Assembly (NCBI RefSeq): GCF_042652085.1
Contig: NZ_JBHSJF010000003.1
Coordinates: 87,461-151,460 of the forward strand
Length of the DNA stretch: 64,000 nucleotides
From: Flaviflagellibacter deserti
GTDB taxonomy: Bacteria; Pseudomonadota; Alphaproteobacteria; Rhizobiales; Methylopilaceae
Direction: 5' to 3'
In this document: piece after piece, positions 8,850 to 17,865 of the stretch
Position numbering within the stretch: the first letter of the stretch is position 1
Layout: every line of letters starts with the position of its first letter
Program-made: the position numbers and the translations under genes
The notes under the pieces: model-generated
What the model was told of the DNA's origin: nothing
Databases searched by the model: none
What the model saw: the letters and a program-made list of their open reading frames with translations, nothing else

Positions 8850-9272
8850 ATGAGCTACACCAATTTCGACCTCGTCGAGGTCCGTACCATCGGGGCCGAT
8901 CACAAGTCGATCTATGCGCGCCGGAGCATTCCCGACGGCACGCTGCTCGGTTGCTTCGACGGTGAGGCCATGGTCGCCGAACTCGCTGACCTGGAGACGC
9001 AGAAGGGCACCGACAGCTTCTTCTGGCGACAGTCGGTGCATCTTCGTATCGTCGGGACCCAGCTTCTGTACCTGCTCCCGGTCAAGGAGCCCGACGGCGT
9101 CGACTACCTCAATCACAATTGCCGGGCGAATGCTCGCGTCGAGGACCAACTTTATGTCTATGCCGCGCGGGAGATCGCGGCGGGCGAGGAGATCCTGGCC
9201 GACTATCGGACGTTCAATCTCGTCAGCGAGGACATTCCCTGCTGGTGTCCTGAACCGCGTTGCCTGATCTGA
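8850..9272 (+). CDS. SET-domain protein (putative lysine methyltransferase)
   Basis: A 140-residue protein made almost only of a SET domain, the fold used by eukaryote-type lysine methyltransferases with S-adenosylmethionine as methyl donor. The start of the domain is IYARRSIPDGTLLGCFDG, the cofactor-pocket motif is YLNHNCRANARV (NHNC at 88-91), and the catalytic-tyrosine segment is EEILADYRTF. A post-SET-like C-x-C-x4-C (C131, C133, C138) ends the protein; with a cysteine in NHNC it could bind zinc. The target is unknown. It sits between an unrecognised protein and an MFS transporter whose ATG overlaps its stop codon (TGATG). Confidence 0.85.
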   Translation: MSYTNFDLVEVRTIGADHKSIYARRSIPDGTLLGCFDGEAMVAELADLETQKGTDSFFWRQSVHLRIVGTQLLYLLPVKEPDGVDYLNHNCRANARVEDQLYVYAAREIAAGEEILADYRTFNLVSEDIPCWCPEPRCLI

Positions 9273-10423
9273 TGGCCGGCATGCGTCTGTGGCGGGTCGC
9301 CGGTGTTCTCGCGCTCATCGCAATCGAGGCATTTCTCTACGGCTATACCTATCCGTATTTCTCGCTCGCCCTTGAAAAGATCGGCCTGGCGAACTGGCTG
9401 ATCGGCCTCAACGCCTCGCTCGCGGGCGCCGGCATCTTCATCGTCGGCCCGTTCCTTCCGAACGCGATAAACCGCATCGGCCTCAAGACCATCGTCGCCG
9501 GCCAGTTCCTGCTGTCGCTTCTGTCCTTCGTCGCGATCCTGATGACCGAGGACGTGATCGTCTGGTTTATCGCGCGCTTCGTCATGGGAACGTGTTTCTC
9601 GACCCTGTGGACGACGACCGAGATCTGGCTGAACGGCGTCGTCAGCGACCGCCATCGCGGCCGTATCATCGGCGCCTCGGGCACCTTGTACGCTACCTGC
9701 CAGTTTCTCGGACCGGTCGTGCTGGGCCAGGTCGGCGTCGTCGGGGCAGTGCCGATCTGGACGGCGATCATTCCGCTGGCCGTGGGTGTCGCGCTCGCGA
9801 CGGCGATTCCCTCCGCAGTCGGCGATGCCGAGGAGGAAGATCTCGGCGATCTCAAGGGCCTGAAACTGGCCTGGGCGCTTGCCGGCAGCATCATCCTGAT
9901 GGGCTTCTTCGCCGGCGTCGGCGAGACGGCGCTGCAAAGCCTTCTTCCGCTCTATGGCCTTGCCCACGGTCTCGACGACGCCCAGTCCTCCTATCTCGTC
10001 GCCATTTTCAGCCTCGGCGAAGCGGTCCTCGTCGCGGTCCTCGGCTGGCTCGCCGACCGCTGGGGACGGAACGCGACGCTTCAGCTCTGTACCCTGCTCG
10101 CTGTCGCGACCATGCTCGCGCTCCCGCTCACAATGGGAATGCCGCTCGCCCGCGCACCGGTCCTGTTCCTCGCCGGCGGCGTAATCTCGGGCCTCTACAC
10201 TCTGGGCGTCATCCTGATCGGGCAGGACTATCAGGGAACGCGCCTTGCGACCGTCTCGACCGGCTTCGCGATGGCCTATGCCGCCGGCTCAATCATCGGA
10301 TCGACGCCAGTGGGCGCGCTGATCGACCTCGTCGGGCCGGAAGGCCTGCCGCTGTCGATCGCCGCGGGCTTCGGACTGCTCGGCGCCGGGGTCTTCATGA
10401 GGAAACGGCCGGCTACCGCCTGA
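9272..10423 (+). CDS. MFS transporter
   Basis: A 383-residue inner-membrane protein with about 12 hydrophobic segments and a central loop rich in acid residues (GDAEEEDLGDLKG). The family motif appears as GWLADRWGRN in the second half and SDRHRGRIIGASG in the first. It resembles the YcaD-like or drug/metabolite efflux branch rather than sugar importers. I chose the ATG that overlaps the SET-gene stop; a TTG at 9260 in the same frame is possible. The substrate is unknown; its coupling to the two upstream genes suggests a common pathway. Confidence 0.88.
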   Translation: MAGMRLWRVAGVLALIAIEAFLYGYTYPYFSLALEKIGLANWLIGLNASLAGAGIFIVGPFLPNAINRIGLKTIVAGQFLLSLLSFVAILMTEDVIVWFIARFVMGTCFSTLWTTTEIWLNGVVSDRHRGRIIGASGTLYATCQFLGPVVLGQVGVVGAVPIWTAIIPLAVGVALATAIPSAVGDAEEEDLGDLKGLKLAWALAGSIILMGFFAGVGETALQSLLPLYGLAHGLDDAQSSYLVAIFSLGEAVLVAVLGWLADRWGRNATLQLCTLLAVATMLALPLTMGMPLARAPVLFLAGGVISGLYTLGVILIGQDYQGTRLATVSTGFAMAYAAGSIIGSTPVGALIDLVGPEGLPLSIAAGFGLLGAGVFMRKRPATA

Positions 10424-10560
10424 GTGCCTCCACGCGAGTTCGCGCGGCTCCCTAGACCATCCAAACGCTTGCCGGATTCCTTTCCCGAACACGAAAATGT
10501 TCCTCGACACTCGCCGCAACCATTGAGAGCATCGGGTGCCTAGAGGGGGCTGAAGCCGTG

Positions 10561-10770
10561 ATGGATGTGTCTGAGTTTCGTGACGAGAGTGAGCGTTTGG
10601 CGCGAGAGGCAGCGAGCGAACCGAACCCGATCATCAGGAAGATGCTGGAGACCCAGGCGATCTTCTTCAGCAGTGTCGCACAGGCCGAGGCGGCGGAAAC
10701 CGATGCATCGATCTTCCAGGTGCGCCGGCTGATCCGCCGCGGTCCGGGGAACAGGCGGAGTGCCGCGTAG
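10561..10770 (+). CDS. Hypothetical small protein
   Basis: A 69-residue charged helical protein (MDVSEFRDESERLAREAASE) with the segment NPIIRKMLETQAIFFSSVAQ and an arginine-rich tail. AGAGGGGG at 10541-10548 is a good ribosome site. I recognise no family, but similar short proteins with EFRDESERLA-like starts are common in Hyphomicrobiales. No signal peptide or membrane segment. Function unknown. Confidence 0.6.
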   Translation: MDVSEFRDESERLAREAASEPNPIIRKMLETQAIFFSSVAQAEAAETDASIFQVRRLIRRGPGNRRSAA

Positions 10771-10857
10771 GGCGAAGACGGGTTCAAGACGTCGCGCCCG
10801 GGAACTTCCGAGGCCGTCCGTTGCTTTACGCAACGAGCGAACATTTGGAGCTTTCCG

Positions 10858-11055
10858 ATGGGCGAGGACCCACTTCTTCGGCTCGAAGCCGAACGCACCT
10901 GCATTTCCGGTCTGGACGAATGCGAGGTCGCCGCCTTCGCACTCGACGCGGGTATTGCCCGCAGCCAAGTCTATGAGCTGATCAAGAAATACGGCAACGA
11001 CCGCAAGACGCTGCTTGCTGCGGCGCAGAGACTGACCGATAGCAACCGGGCCTGA
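10858..11055 (+). CDS. Small helical protein, DUF3606-like
   Basis: A 65-residue protein ending in a compact helical unit (GIARSQVYELIKKYGNDRKT then LLAAAQRL). The pattern is similar to the DUF3606 type or a minimal helix-turn-helix, which I judge only by eye. A GGAG-like ribosome site precedes the ATG. The stop codon lies in the loop of a short GC stem (11047-11064) that may end the transcript. DNA binding is possible but not shown. Confidence 0.55.
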   Translation: MGEDPLLRLEAERTCISGLDECEVAAFALDAGIARSQVYELIKKYGNDRKTLLAAAQRLTDSNRA

Positions 11056-11191
11056 AAGGGCCCGACCCGGCTTGCACTGAACTAAGTCTCTAAGACTTTC
11101 GTCGTTAGCGCGTCACGGACCATCGTCAACCTCTCGTTAGGGATCGGCGCCGCACGGATGCTGGCAGCCGGCCGTCAACGAGGGGCGGGCT

Positions 11192-12904
11192 ATGCAGGCC
11201 GATATCTTCAAGGACATTCTCGTTCCGGTCGTCGGAGGTTTGGGCATCTTCATGCTCGGCCTCGAATTCATGTCCAATGGCATCCAGGCTCTCGCCGTCA
11301 GCCGGATGCGAACGCTGCTCGGCCAGATCGCCGGCACCCCGATCAAGGGGGTGATGGCCGGCACCTTCATCACCGGCATCATCCAGTCCTCGACCGCGAT
11401 GACGGTGATGGTGGTCGGCCTCGTCAATGCCGGCGTGCTGGGTTTGCGCCCGGCGATCAGCGTCATCATGGGAGCGAATATCGGCACGACGCTCGGCAAC
11501 GGCCTGATCGCGCTGCCGCTCGGTCCTCTAGGACTTCTGCTCGCCGGCTTCTTCGCGCTGATCTATGTGTTCTCGAACAATCACAAGGTCCGCAACATCG
11601 CGCTGGCCTGCATCGGCTTCTCGCTCATCTTCTATGGCCTGAATTTGATGACCGGTGGCCTGCGGCCGCTGCGCTCCATGCCCGAGGTGATGGAGGCGAT
11701 ATCGAGCCTCAACGCCGATAATTTCACGGGACTGATCACCTGCGTGCTGATCGCAGCCGGCATCACGGCGATGATCCATTCGTCCTCGGCGACAATCGGC
11801 ATCGTGATGGGTCTCGGCGCGGCCGGCGTCCTCGAGTGGCAGACTGCCGTCGCGTTTTCTCTCGGCGCCGATCTCGGTACCACGATCACGTCCTGGATCG
11901 CCTCGTTGAACCTGACCAAGAACGCCAAACGCGCGGCCTACGCTCATATCTCTTTCAACTTCATTGGCGTCGCGGTGATGCTGCCGCTGTTCTTCCCGTC
12001 GATGATCCTCCTGACCCACATCATGGGCTGGTTCGGCGGTGATCCAGGAGTCGCGCAGGTGGTCGACGGAAAGGAGATCTTCCCGCTCGTCCCGGTCGCG
12101 GTCGGCATCTACTCGACCTGCTTCAACCTCTTCAACACGGCTCTCCTCTTCCCCTTCGTCAGCGTGTTCGAGCGTGTTCTCCTGCGTGTCGGCCACGACG
12201 CGTCGGAGGACGTCGAGGACTATTCTCACGCCCGCTATCTCGATCCGAAGGATCAGGCCGATCCGAGTCGCGCGGTGCCGGCCGTGCAGAAGGAACTCGC
12301 CCGCTATCTCGACGCGGCGCGGCTGTTCCTCGACATCGGCCGCGGCAGCAAAACCGCGCCGAAGGATACCCGTGATCATTACTCCTCTACGGATATCCTG
12401 AGCCGCGAGATACGGACGTATACGGCAGGCATGTTCAGGCCGGAGCTGCCATATGCGCAGACAGACCTCGTCGCGAGCCTGATCGAGGAGGCCGACTTCA
12501 CCGCGAGCCTGGGCGAGACGCTCTACCAGACTGCCCGTCGCGTCGAGCGCGAGAACTTCTCGACGGCCGGCCGCGCTCTTGCCGAAGTGGTGCTCGATAA
12601 GATCGCCGAGGCGATGACGGTTCTCGCCCGCGAGGCGGATGGCGAGACGGCAGTCGCCGCCGACGTGGAAACCCGCTTGCCCGAAATCGCGGTGTTGCGC
12701 GAGCAGTGCCTGAAGCTCGGGCCCGAACTTCCGGCGGCCGAGCGCGGCTCGCTGCTCGCGCTTCTCGGCAGCGCGGAGCGCGCCTTCGTGCTGATCGAAC
12801 GTATCGATGCCGAGCGCCGCTCGGTGTCACGCACCGTTCGCCCGCGTCCGGTGGCCGAGACCGGCCCGGAACTGCCGCTCGCCGGCGCCCCGGTGCCAGC
12901 GTGA
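11192..12904 (+). CDS. Na/Pi cotransporter family protein with PhoU-like tail
   Basis: A 570-residue phosphate transporter or exporter of the NptA/YjbB family. The membrane part (about 1-330) contains the two family repeats with QSSTAMTVMVV and HSSSATIGIVMG, and the GANIGTTLGN and GADLGTTITSW motifs that form the inverted-repeat substrate path. The C-terminal 200 residues are soluble and helical with a PhoU-like pattern (LIEEADFTASLGETLYQTAR). It is followed by a stem-loop and then pstS, so this is a small phosphate region. Direction of transport cannot be told from sequence. Confidence 0.93.
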   Translation: MQADIFKDILVPVVGGLGIFMLGLEFMSNGIQALAVSRMRTLLGQIAGTPIKGVMAGTFITGIIQSSTAMTVMVVGLVNAGVLGLRPAISVIMGANIGTTLGNGLIALPLGPLGLLLAGFFALIYVFSNNHKVRNIALACIGFSLIFYGLNLMTGGLRPLRSMPEVMEAISSLNADNFTGLITCVLIAAGITAMIHSSSATIGIVMGLGAAGVLEWQTAVAFSLGADLGTTITSWIASLNLTKNAKRAAYAHISFNFIGVAVMLPLFFPSMILLTHIMGWFGGDPGVAQVVDGKEIFPLVPVAVGIYSTCFNLFNTALLFPFVSVFERVLLRVGHDASEDVEDYSHARYLDPKDQADPSRAVPAVQKELARYLDAARLFLDIGRGSKTAPKDTRDHYSSTDILSREIRTYTAGMFRPELPYAQTDLVASLIEEADFTASLGETLYQTARRVERENFSTAGRALAEVVLDKIAEAMTVLAREADGETAVAADVETRLPEIAVLREQCLKLGPELPAAERGSLLALLGSAERAFVLIERIDAERRSVSRTVRPRPVAETGPELPLAGAPVPA

Positions 12905-12910
12905 TCGAGT

Positions 12911-12930
12911 GCCGCCTCTCCGGAGGCGGC
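12911..12930 (+). terminator. Stem-loop between Na/Pi gene and pstS
   Basis: GCCGCCTC and GAGGCGGC form a perfect 8-bp stem with a TCCG tetraloop, 7 bases after the stop codon of the Na/Pi cotransporter. No T-run follows, so termination may be only partial. Confidence 0.5.
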
Positions 12931-12982
12931 CCGTTCGCTCTGACCAATATGTACGGCGCTGATCGCCGATTGGAGCACATCA

Positions 12983-14029
12983 ATGAGGCTTGCTCTTCTC
13001 GCGGCCGCGGCCGCCGCCATTCTCTGCCTGTCGGATTCGCCGTCTGTCGCCCAGGGCGTTACCGGAGCGGGTTCGACCTTCGCTCATCCGGTGCTGAACC
13101 GCTGGTCGCAGGCGTATCAGAGGGAACAGTCCGACGCCGAATTCCAGCCTGTCGGATCGGGCCTCGATTATGAGCCGATCGGATCGCAAGCAGGCATCAT
13201 GCGCGTGCGGGCGAGGGAAGTGGATTTCGGAGCGACCGACGTACCGCTCGGATCGAAGGAGCTGGAAACGCTGGGTCTCGTTCAATTCCCGATCGTTATC
13301 GGTGGCGTAGTCGCCGCGGTGAACGTCGGAGGCGTCGAACCCGGTCAGTTGAAACTCACGGGCGAGATCCTCGCCGACATCTATCTCGGCCGCATCAAAA
13401 TGTGGTCGGACTCAGCGATCAAGACACTGAATCCCGAGCTGAAACTGCCTGATGTGGCGATCAACGTGGTTCGGCGTTCGGACGGTTCGGGAACCACCTA
13501 TAATTTCACCGACTACCTCTCGAAGGTCAGCACCGACTGGCAGACCCAGATCGGCCGCGCCCTCTCCGTGGCGTGGCCGGTCGGTCTCGGCGCAAAAGGC
13601 AATGGCGGTATCGCCGACGCGGTGAAGGGCACGCTGAACTCGATTGGTTATGTCGAATTCGCGCAGGCGCAGAAATCCGGCCTGTCCTATGCGGCGCTGA
13701 AGAACCGTGCCGGGAATTTCATCGTACCGAGCCGGGACAGTTTTCAGGCTGCCGCGGCAAGCGTGGATTGGACCGCAGCCAGCGATTTCAACCTGCTGCT
13801 GACCGATGCCGCGGGCCCGGATGCCTACCCGATCGTCGCGACGACCTTCGTCGTGGTGTCGAATGCCAAACCGGCATCACGCGGCGTGCGTGCGACCCTC
13901 GACTTCTTCCGCTGGTCGCTTGAGAAGGGTGGGTCCGCGGCAGCCGAGCTCGGCTATGTGCCGCTGCCGCCTGCGCTCGTCGGGCAAATCAAGATCTATT
14001 GGGCGCGTTCGATCGGCGTCGAAGGTTAA
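12983..14029 (+). CDS. pstS: Phosphate-binding protein PstS
   Basis: A 348-residue periplasmic phosphate-binding protein with a signal peptide (cut near SVAQG). The phosphate-contact motifs are present: GAGSTFAHPV near the mature N-terminus, DFGATDVPL, and RSDGSGTTYNFTDYL. No pstC, pstA, pstB or phoU follows, which is unusual for a canonical Pst system; an orphan PstS may feed a transporter elsewhere or act in phosphate sensing. It lies downstream of the Na/Pi cotransporter gene after a hairpin. Confidence 0.94.
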   Translation: MRLALLAAAAAAILCLSDSPSVAQGVTGAGSTFAHPVLNRWSQAYQREQSDAEFQPVGSGLDYEPIGSQAGIMRVRAREVDFGATDVPLGSKELETLGLVQFPIVIGGVVAAVNVGGVEPGQLKLTGEILADIYLGRIKMWSDSAIKTLNPELKLPDVAINVVRRSDGSGTTYNFTDYLSKVSTDWQTQIGRALSVAWPVGLGAKGNGGIADAVKGTLNSIGYVEFAQAQKSGLSYAALKNRAGNFIVPSRDSFQAAAASVDWTAASDFNLLLTDAAGPDAYPIVATTFVVVSNAKPASRGVRATLDFFRWSLEKGGSAAAELGYVPLPPALVGQIKIYWARSIGVEG

Positions 14030-14169
14030 GGTCCGAGGGCGAACGAGTTTCTGCGACTGACACGTCGGAACGGCGATTGTCGAAGGCCAGCTGGGCCTAC
14101 CCGACCCGGTCAACCCGAACCAATTTTCTTCGGCAACGATCTCATCCACCGGGCGAGCGCGAAAAGCGC

Positions 14170-14190
14170 TTGACATGTTTAGTTATAAAC
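14170..14190 (+). promoter_or_regulatory. Probable promoter and palindrome of the dha/ABC operon
   Basis: TTGACA at 14170-14175 matches a -35 box; about 17-18 bases later CTACTT is a weak -10. A perfect palindrome GTTTA-GTTA-TAAAC at 14177-14190 lies in the spacer, a position where a bound regulator would block RNA polymerase. The operon's first gene starts at 14293. The regulator is unknown; the HTH protein encoded at 22951 in the same operon is one candidate. Confidence 0.4.
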
Positions 14191-14292
14191 TTCCTACTTA
14201 ATTCGCTGAGCAGATCGTGACACACGGTCGCGAGCAGTGGATCAGAGGGTAAAAGCCCCCCGCTGTTGAACGCTCGGCAAGGGGAGGACGAT

Positions 14293-15624
14293 ATGAAAGT
14301 GCTTCTGCGTGCGGCGTTTGCCGCGAGCGGGATGTTGGCCCTTTGCCTGTCTTCAAACGGCGCGGCTGCCCAAGACAAATCCTTGACTCTATGCTGGGCC
14401 GCCTGGGATCCAGCCAACGCGCTCGTCGAACTGTCGAAGGATTTCACCGCCAAGAGCGGCATCGCGATGAAGTTCGAGTTCGTCCCGTGGACGAGCTATG
14501 CCGACCGCTTCCTCAATGAACTGAACTCGCGCGGTAAACTCTGCGACCTCATCATCGGCGACAGCCAGTGGGTCGGCGGCTCCGCCGAGAACGGCCATTA
14601 CGTCAAGCTGAACGATTTCTTCGAGAAGGAAGGAATCTCGATGAACGACTTCGCTCCGGCGACGGTCGTTGGCTATTCCGAATGGCCGAAGAACTCACCG
14701 AACTATTGGGCACTGCCAGCGATGGGTGATGCGGTCGGCTGGACCTACCGCAAGGACTGGTTTGAACGGCCGGAACTGCGCGCGGAGTTCAAGACGAAGT
14801 ACGGGCGCGAGCTCGATGTGCCGAAGACCTATGACGAGCTGAAGCAGATCGCCGAATTCTTCCAGGGCCGTATGATCGACGGCAAGAAGGTCTATGGAGC
14901 GTCGATCTATACCGAGCGCGGCTCGGAGGGCATCACGATGGGCGTGACCAACGTCCTCTACGATTACGGCTTCCAGTACGACAATCCGAAGAAGCCCTAT
15001 GAAATGAAGGGCTTCGTGAATTCCAAGGATGCCGCCGCGGGACTCGAATTCTACAAGAGCCTTTATGACTGCTGCACCCCGCCCGGCAGCTCGGACGGCT
15101 ACATGGCCGAAGGTCTCGATGCGTTCAAGTCGGGCCAGGTCGCCTTGCAAATGAACTTCTTCGCCTTCTTCCCCGGCCTCTACAAGGACCCGGCGGTCGG
15201 CGGCAAGCGCATCGGCTTCTTCGTCAATCCGGCCGGCCCCAAGGGCCATTTCGCCCAGCTCGGCGGACAGGGCATCTCGGTCGTGTCGTATTCGGACAAG
15301 AAGCAGGACGCGCTCGCCTACATCAAATGGTTCGCCGCGACGGACGTGCAGAAGAAGTGGTGGTCGCTCGGCGGTTATTCCTGCGCCAAGGCGGTGCTGG
15401 ACGACCCGAGCTTCCCGGCGAGCGCTCCCTTCGCGCAGCAGTTCCTGGACTCGATGGCCATCGTGAAGGACTTCTGGGCCGAGCCTGCCTATGCCCAACT
15501 GCTCCAGGCGATGCAGCGCCGCACCCACGACTATGTAGTCGCGGACAAGGGTACCGCGCAGGAGGCGCTCGACCTGCTGGTCAAGGACTGGACCTCCGTC
15601 TTTGAGGAGGAGAACAAGCTCTAG
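14293..15624 (+). CDS. ABC sugar-type substrate-binding protein
   Basis: A 443-residue family-1 extracellular binding protein for an ABC importer. A strong AGGGGAGG ribosome site fixes the ATG at 14293, and a signal peptide is cut near GAAAQD. The mature start LTLCWAAWDPANALVELSKD and the segments LIIGDSQWVGG and WALPAMGDAVGWTYR fit binding proteins for sugars, polyols or glycerol-like solutes. The gene leads an operon with two permeases, two ATPases and dihydroxyacetone-kinase genes, so a C3 or C4 ketose, polyol or a precursor of these is the likely ligand. That assignment is inferred from context only. Confidence 0.92.
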   Translation: MKVLLRAAFAASGMLALCLSSNGAAAQDKSLTLCWAAWDPANALVELSKDFTAKSGIAMKFEFVPWTSYADRFLNELNSRGKLCDLIIGDSQWVGGSAENGHYVKLNDFFEKEGISMNDFAPATVVGYSEWPKNSPNYWALPAMGDAVGWTYRKDWFERPELRAEFKTKYGRELDVPKTYDELKQIAEFFQGRMIDGKKVYGASIYTERGSEGITMGVTNVLYDYGFQYDNPKKPYEMKGFVNSKDAAAGLEFYKSLYDCCTPPGSSDGYMAEGLDAFKSGQVALQMNFFAFFPGLYKDPAVGGKRIGFFVNPAGPKGHFAQLGGQGISVVSYSDKKQDALAYIKWFAATDVQKKWWSLGGYSCAKAVLDDPSFPASAPFAQQFLDSMAIVKDFWAEPAYAQLLQAMQRRTHDYVVADKGTAQEALDLLVKDWTSVFEEENKL

Positions 15625-15642
15625 ACAGAGCTTCCGGCAATC

Positions 15643-15668
15643 ATCGCGCCGGGCCCGCCCGGCGCGAT
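15643..15668 (+). terminator. Intercistronic stem-loop after the binding-protein gene
   Basis: ATCGCGCCGGG and CCCGGCGCGAT form a perfect 11-bp stem with a 4-base loop, 18 bases after the stop codon. Such structures usually protect the 3' end of the binding-protein mRNA and let only part of the transcripts continue to the permease genes. Confidence 0.65.
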
Positions 15669-15698
15669 CACCGCCTTGTTCCTTGTGACGAGAGAGCG

Positions 15699-16667
15699 AT
15701 GACCGAAGCGTCCACGACTTCGAGACCGGGCCTGGTGGAACAGGTGATCCGGCGCCACCCAGACCCGGTGTCCGTACGGTTCAGGGGGCTGTCCGACCGG
15801 ACCATTGCCTGGCTGTTCATCTCGCCGACAATCGTTCTGCTGCTGGCGATCAACCTGTTTCCGCTGCTGTGGACGGTCTACCTTTCGTTCACGAATTACC
15901 GCGCGAACCGGCCGAACGCCGAACTCCGCGGAATGGGCACGACCTATTACGAGCAGATCCTCAGCGATCCCGATGTCTGGGAATCGATGCAAGCGACCGC
16001 GCATTTCGTGATCGCGACGATCGCCATCGAAACGGTGCTCGGCTTCGCGATCGCCTATCTGATCGACCGGAAGTTCCGTGGACACGCCTTCTGGACGACG
16101 GTGATCCTGATCCCGATGATGCTGCCGCCGGCCGTCGTCGGAAACTTCTGGAAGTTCCTGTACCAGCCGCAGAACGGCCTGTTCAATGCGATCGTCGCCC
16201 CGGTGCTCGGGGTGTCGCCCGGTTCGTTCCAGATGCTTGGCGACGTGCAGCTCGCACCCTGGTCCATCATCATCGTCGATGTGTGGATGTGGACGCCTTA
16301 CGTCGTGCTGATCTGCCTCGCCGGGCTGCGTTCCATTCCCGACTATCTGTACGAGGCCGCGGAAGTCGATCGCGCGTCGCCGTTGCGCCAGTTCTGGTCG
16401 GTCACCCTGCCGATGGCGCTGCCGTTCATCATGCTCGCGGTGCTGTTCCGCGGCATCGAGAACTTCAAGATGTTCGACCTTGTGAACCTGCTCACCTCGG
16501 GTGGGCCCGGTTCGACGACCGAGGTTGCCTCGATCACGCTGAAGCGCGCCGCGTTCGAAAGTTGGCGGACGGGCTATGCATCGGCGCTCGCCGTCATCCT
16601 GTTCGTCACGGTATTCGGGCTCGCGAACATCTACGTGAAAGCCCTCAACCGAGTGAAGCAGCGGTAG
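15699..16667 (+). CDS. ABC transporter permease (MalF type)
   Basis: A 322-residue inner-membrane subunit with six membrane segments. The binding-protein-dependent permease motif is visible as YEAAEVDRASPLRQFWSVTL (the EAA loop that contacts the ATPases), and LLTSGGPGSTTEVASI is typical of MalF/UgpA-type subunits. The N-terminal 40 residues are cytoplasmic. It pairs with the permease that starts 11 bases downstream to form the membrane channel of the importer. Confidence 0.95.
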   Translation: MTEASTTSRPGLVEQVIRRHPDPVSVRFRGLSDRTIAWLFISPTIVLLLAINLFPLLWTVYLSFTNYRANRPNAELRGMGTTYYEQILSDPDVWESMQATAHFVIATIAIETVLGFAIAYLIDRKFRGHAFWTTVILIPMMLPPAVVGNFWKFLYQPQNGLFNAIVAPVLGVSPGSFQMLGDVQLAPWSIIIVDVWMWTPYVVLICLAGLRSIPDYLYEAAEVDRASPLRQFWSVTLPMALPFIMLAVLFRGIENFKMFDLVNLLTSGGPGSTTEVASITLKRAAFESWRTGYASALAVILFVTVFGLANIYVKALNRVKQR

Positions 16668-16677
16668 GACGATCGAG

Positions 16678-17631
16678 ATGCCCGCTCTCAGCACCGCACA
16701 TTCCGTCGTCGCCCCATCCTCCACGTCGCGGTGGATCGCCGGTACGATCGTCATCACCTATGCGGTGATCACCATGATCCCGCTCGTCTGGATCGTGCTG
16801 ACGAGCTTCAAGACGCCGCCGGATTCGATCGCGTATCCGCCGAAGGTTGTCTTCGAGCCGACGCTCGAGGGCTATTGTAACCTGTTCACGACGCGCACCC
16901 GCCAACCGCCCGAATATATCGCGTCGCTGCCCCCCGCCGAGGATGTTTGCGACGAGATCGCGCGCAGTCGCAATATGGTGATCGCGGGTCCTTCAAACGT
17001 CGTCCCGCGCTTCGTTAATTCGATTGTGATCGCGTTCGGCTCGACGTTCCTCGCGGTGCTGCTCGGAACGCTTGCCGCCTACGGGTTCTCGCGCTTCAAG
17101 GTGCCGCTGAAGGACGATCTTTTGTTCTTCATCCTGTCGACGCGGATGATGCCGCCGGTGGCGGTCGCGATCCCGATCTATCTGATGTACCGGGAGCTCG
17201 GACTGACCGACAGCCGGCTCGGGATGATCCTGCTGTACACCGCGGTCAACGTCTCGCTGGCGGTCTGGCTGCTCAAGGGCTTCATCGACGAGATCCCGCG
17301 CGAATACGAAGATGCGGCGATGGTCGACGGCTATACGCGGCTGCAGGCGTTCCGGCTGACCGTGCTGCCGCAGGCCGCGACGGGGATCGCGGCGACCGCG
17401 ATCTTCTGCCTGATCTTCGCCTGGAACGAATATGCGTTCGCGGTGCTGCTGACCTCCGGTGAGGCGCAGACCATGCCGCCCTTCATCCCGTTCATCATCG
17501 GCGAGGGCGGCCAGGACTGGCCGGCGGTATCGGCCGCAACCACGCTGTTCCTCGTTCCAATCTTCGTCTTCACCATCCTGTTGCGGAAGCATCTGCTGCG
17601 CGGGATCACGTTCGGAGCGGTGCGCAAATGA
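16678..17631 (+). CDS. ABC transporter permease (MalG type)
   Basis: A 317-residue partner permease with six membrane segments and a 70-residue external loop after the first helix (IAYPPKVVFEPTLEGYCNLF), as in UgpE/MalG proteins. The EAA loop reads YEDAAMVDGYTRLQAFRLTV. Its last bases overlap the ATG of the small membrane protein gene by four (ATGA), so translation is coupled. Confidence 0.95.
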   Translation: MPALSTAHSVVAPSSTSRWIAGTIVITYAVITMIPLVWIVLTSFKTPPDSIAYPPKVVFEPTLEGYCNLFTTRTRQPPEYIASLPPAEDVCDEIARSRNMVIAGPSNVVPRFVNSIVIAFGSTFLAVLLGTLAAYGFSRFKVPLKDDLLFFILSTRMMPPVAVAIPIYLMYRELGLTDSRLGMILLYTAVNVSLAVWLLKGFIDEIPREYEDAAMVDGYTRLQAFRLTVLPQAATGIAATAIFCLIFAWNEYAFAVLLTSGEAQTMPPFIPFIIGEGGQDWPAVSAATTLFLVPIFVFTILLRKHLLRGITFGAVRK

Positions 17632-17861
17632 TCGTGGACGAACATTCTCGCCGAACGAACATCGAGGCCCGTCCGCCCGGCTTCGTCAGCGGGTTGCTGC
17701 GCCTGCGCCGCGCGCCATGGGAAATGGTCGCCACCATCCTGATCGGCGCAGGTGTCGTCATGCTGATGCAGCCGCTTTCGATCGACCTCTACGGCTGGTC
17801 GTTCGCGGTCATCCTCGGCGGGACCGCGATGTTCCTCGTCGTCAGCCATTTTCCGGATTAG
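17628..17861 (+). CDS. Small membrane protein of the ABC importer operon
   Basis: A 77-residue protein with a polar N-terminus and two hydrophobic segments (about 32-48 and 54-74; WEMVATILIGAGVVMLMQP and WSFAVILGGTAMFLVVSHF). I recall short two-span proteins of this pattern in alphaproteobacterial ABC operons with two ATPases, for example beside glycerol transporters, but their role is not known. It is coupled to the upstream permease by ATGA and lies 4 bases before the first ATPase. It may be an accessory subunit of the importer. Confidence 0.8.
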   Translation: MIVDEHSRRTNIEARPPGFVSGLLRLRRAPWEMVATILIGAGVVMLMQPLSIDLYGWSFAVILGGTAMFLVVSHFPD

Positions 17862-17865
17862 CGGC

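Noticed and set aside
11528..12379. A 283-residue frame on the minus strand
   Set aside because: Antisense to the Na/Pi cotransporter gene; only charged low-complexity sequence.
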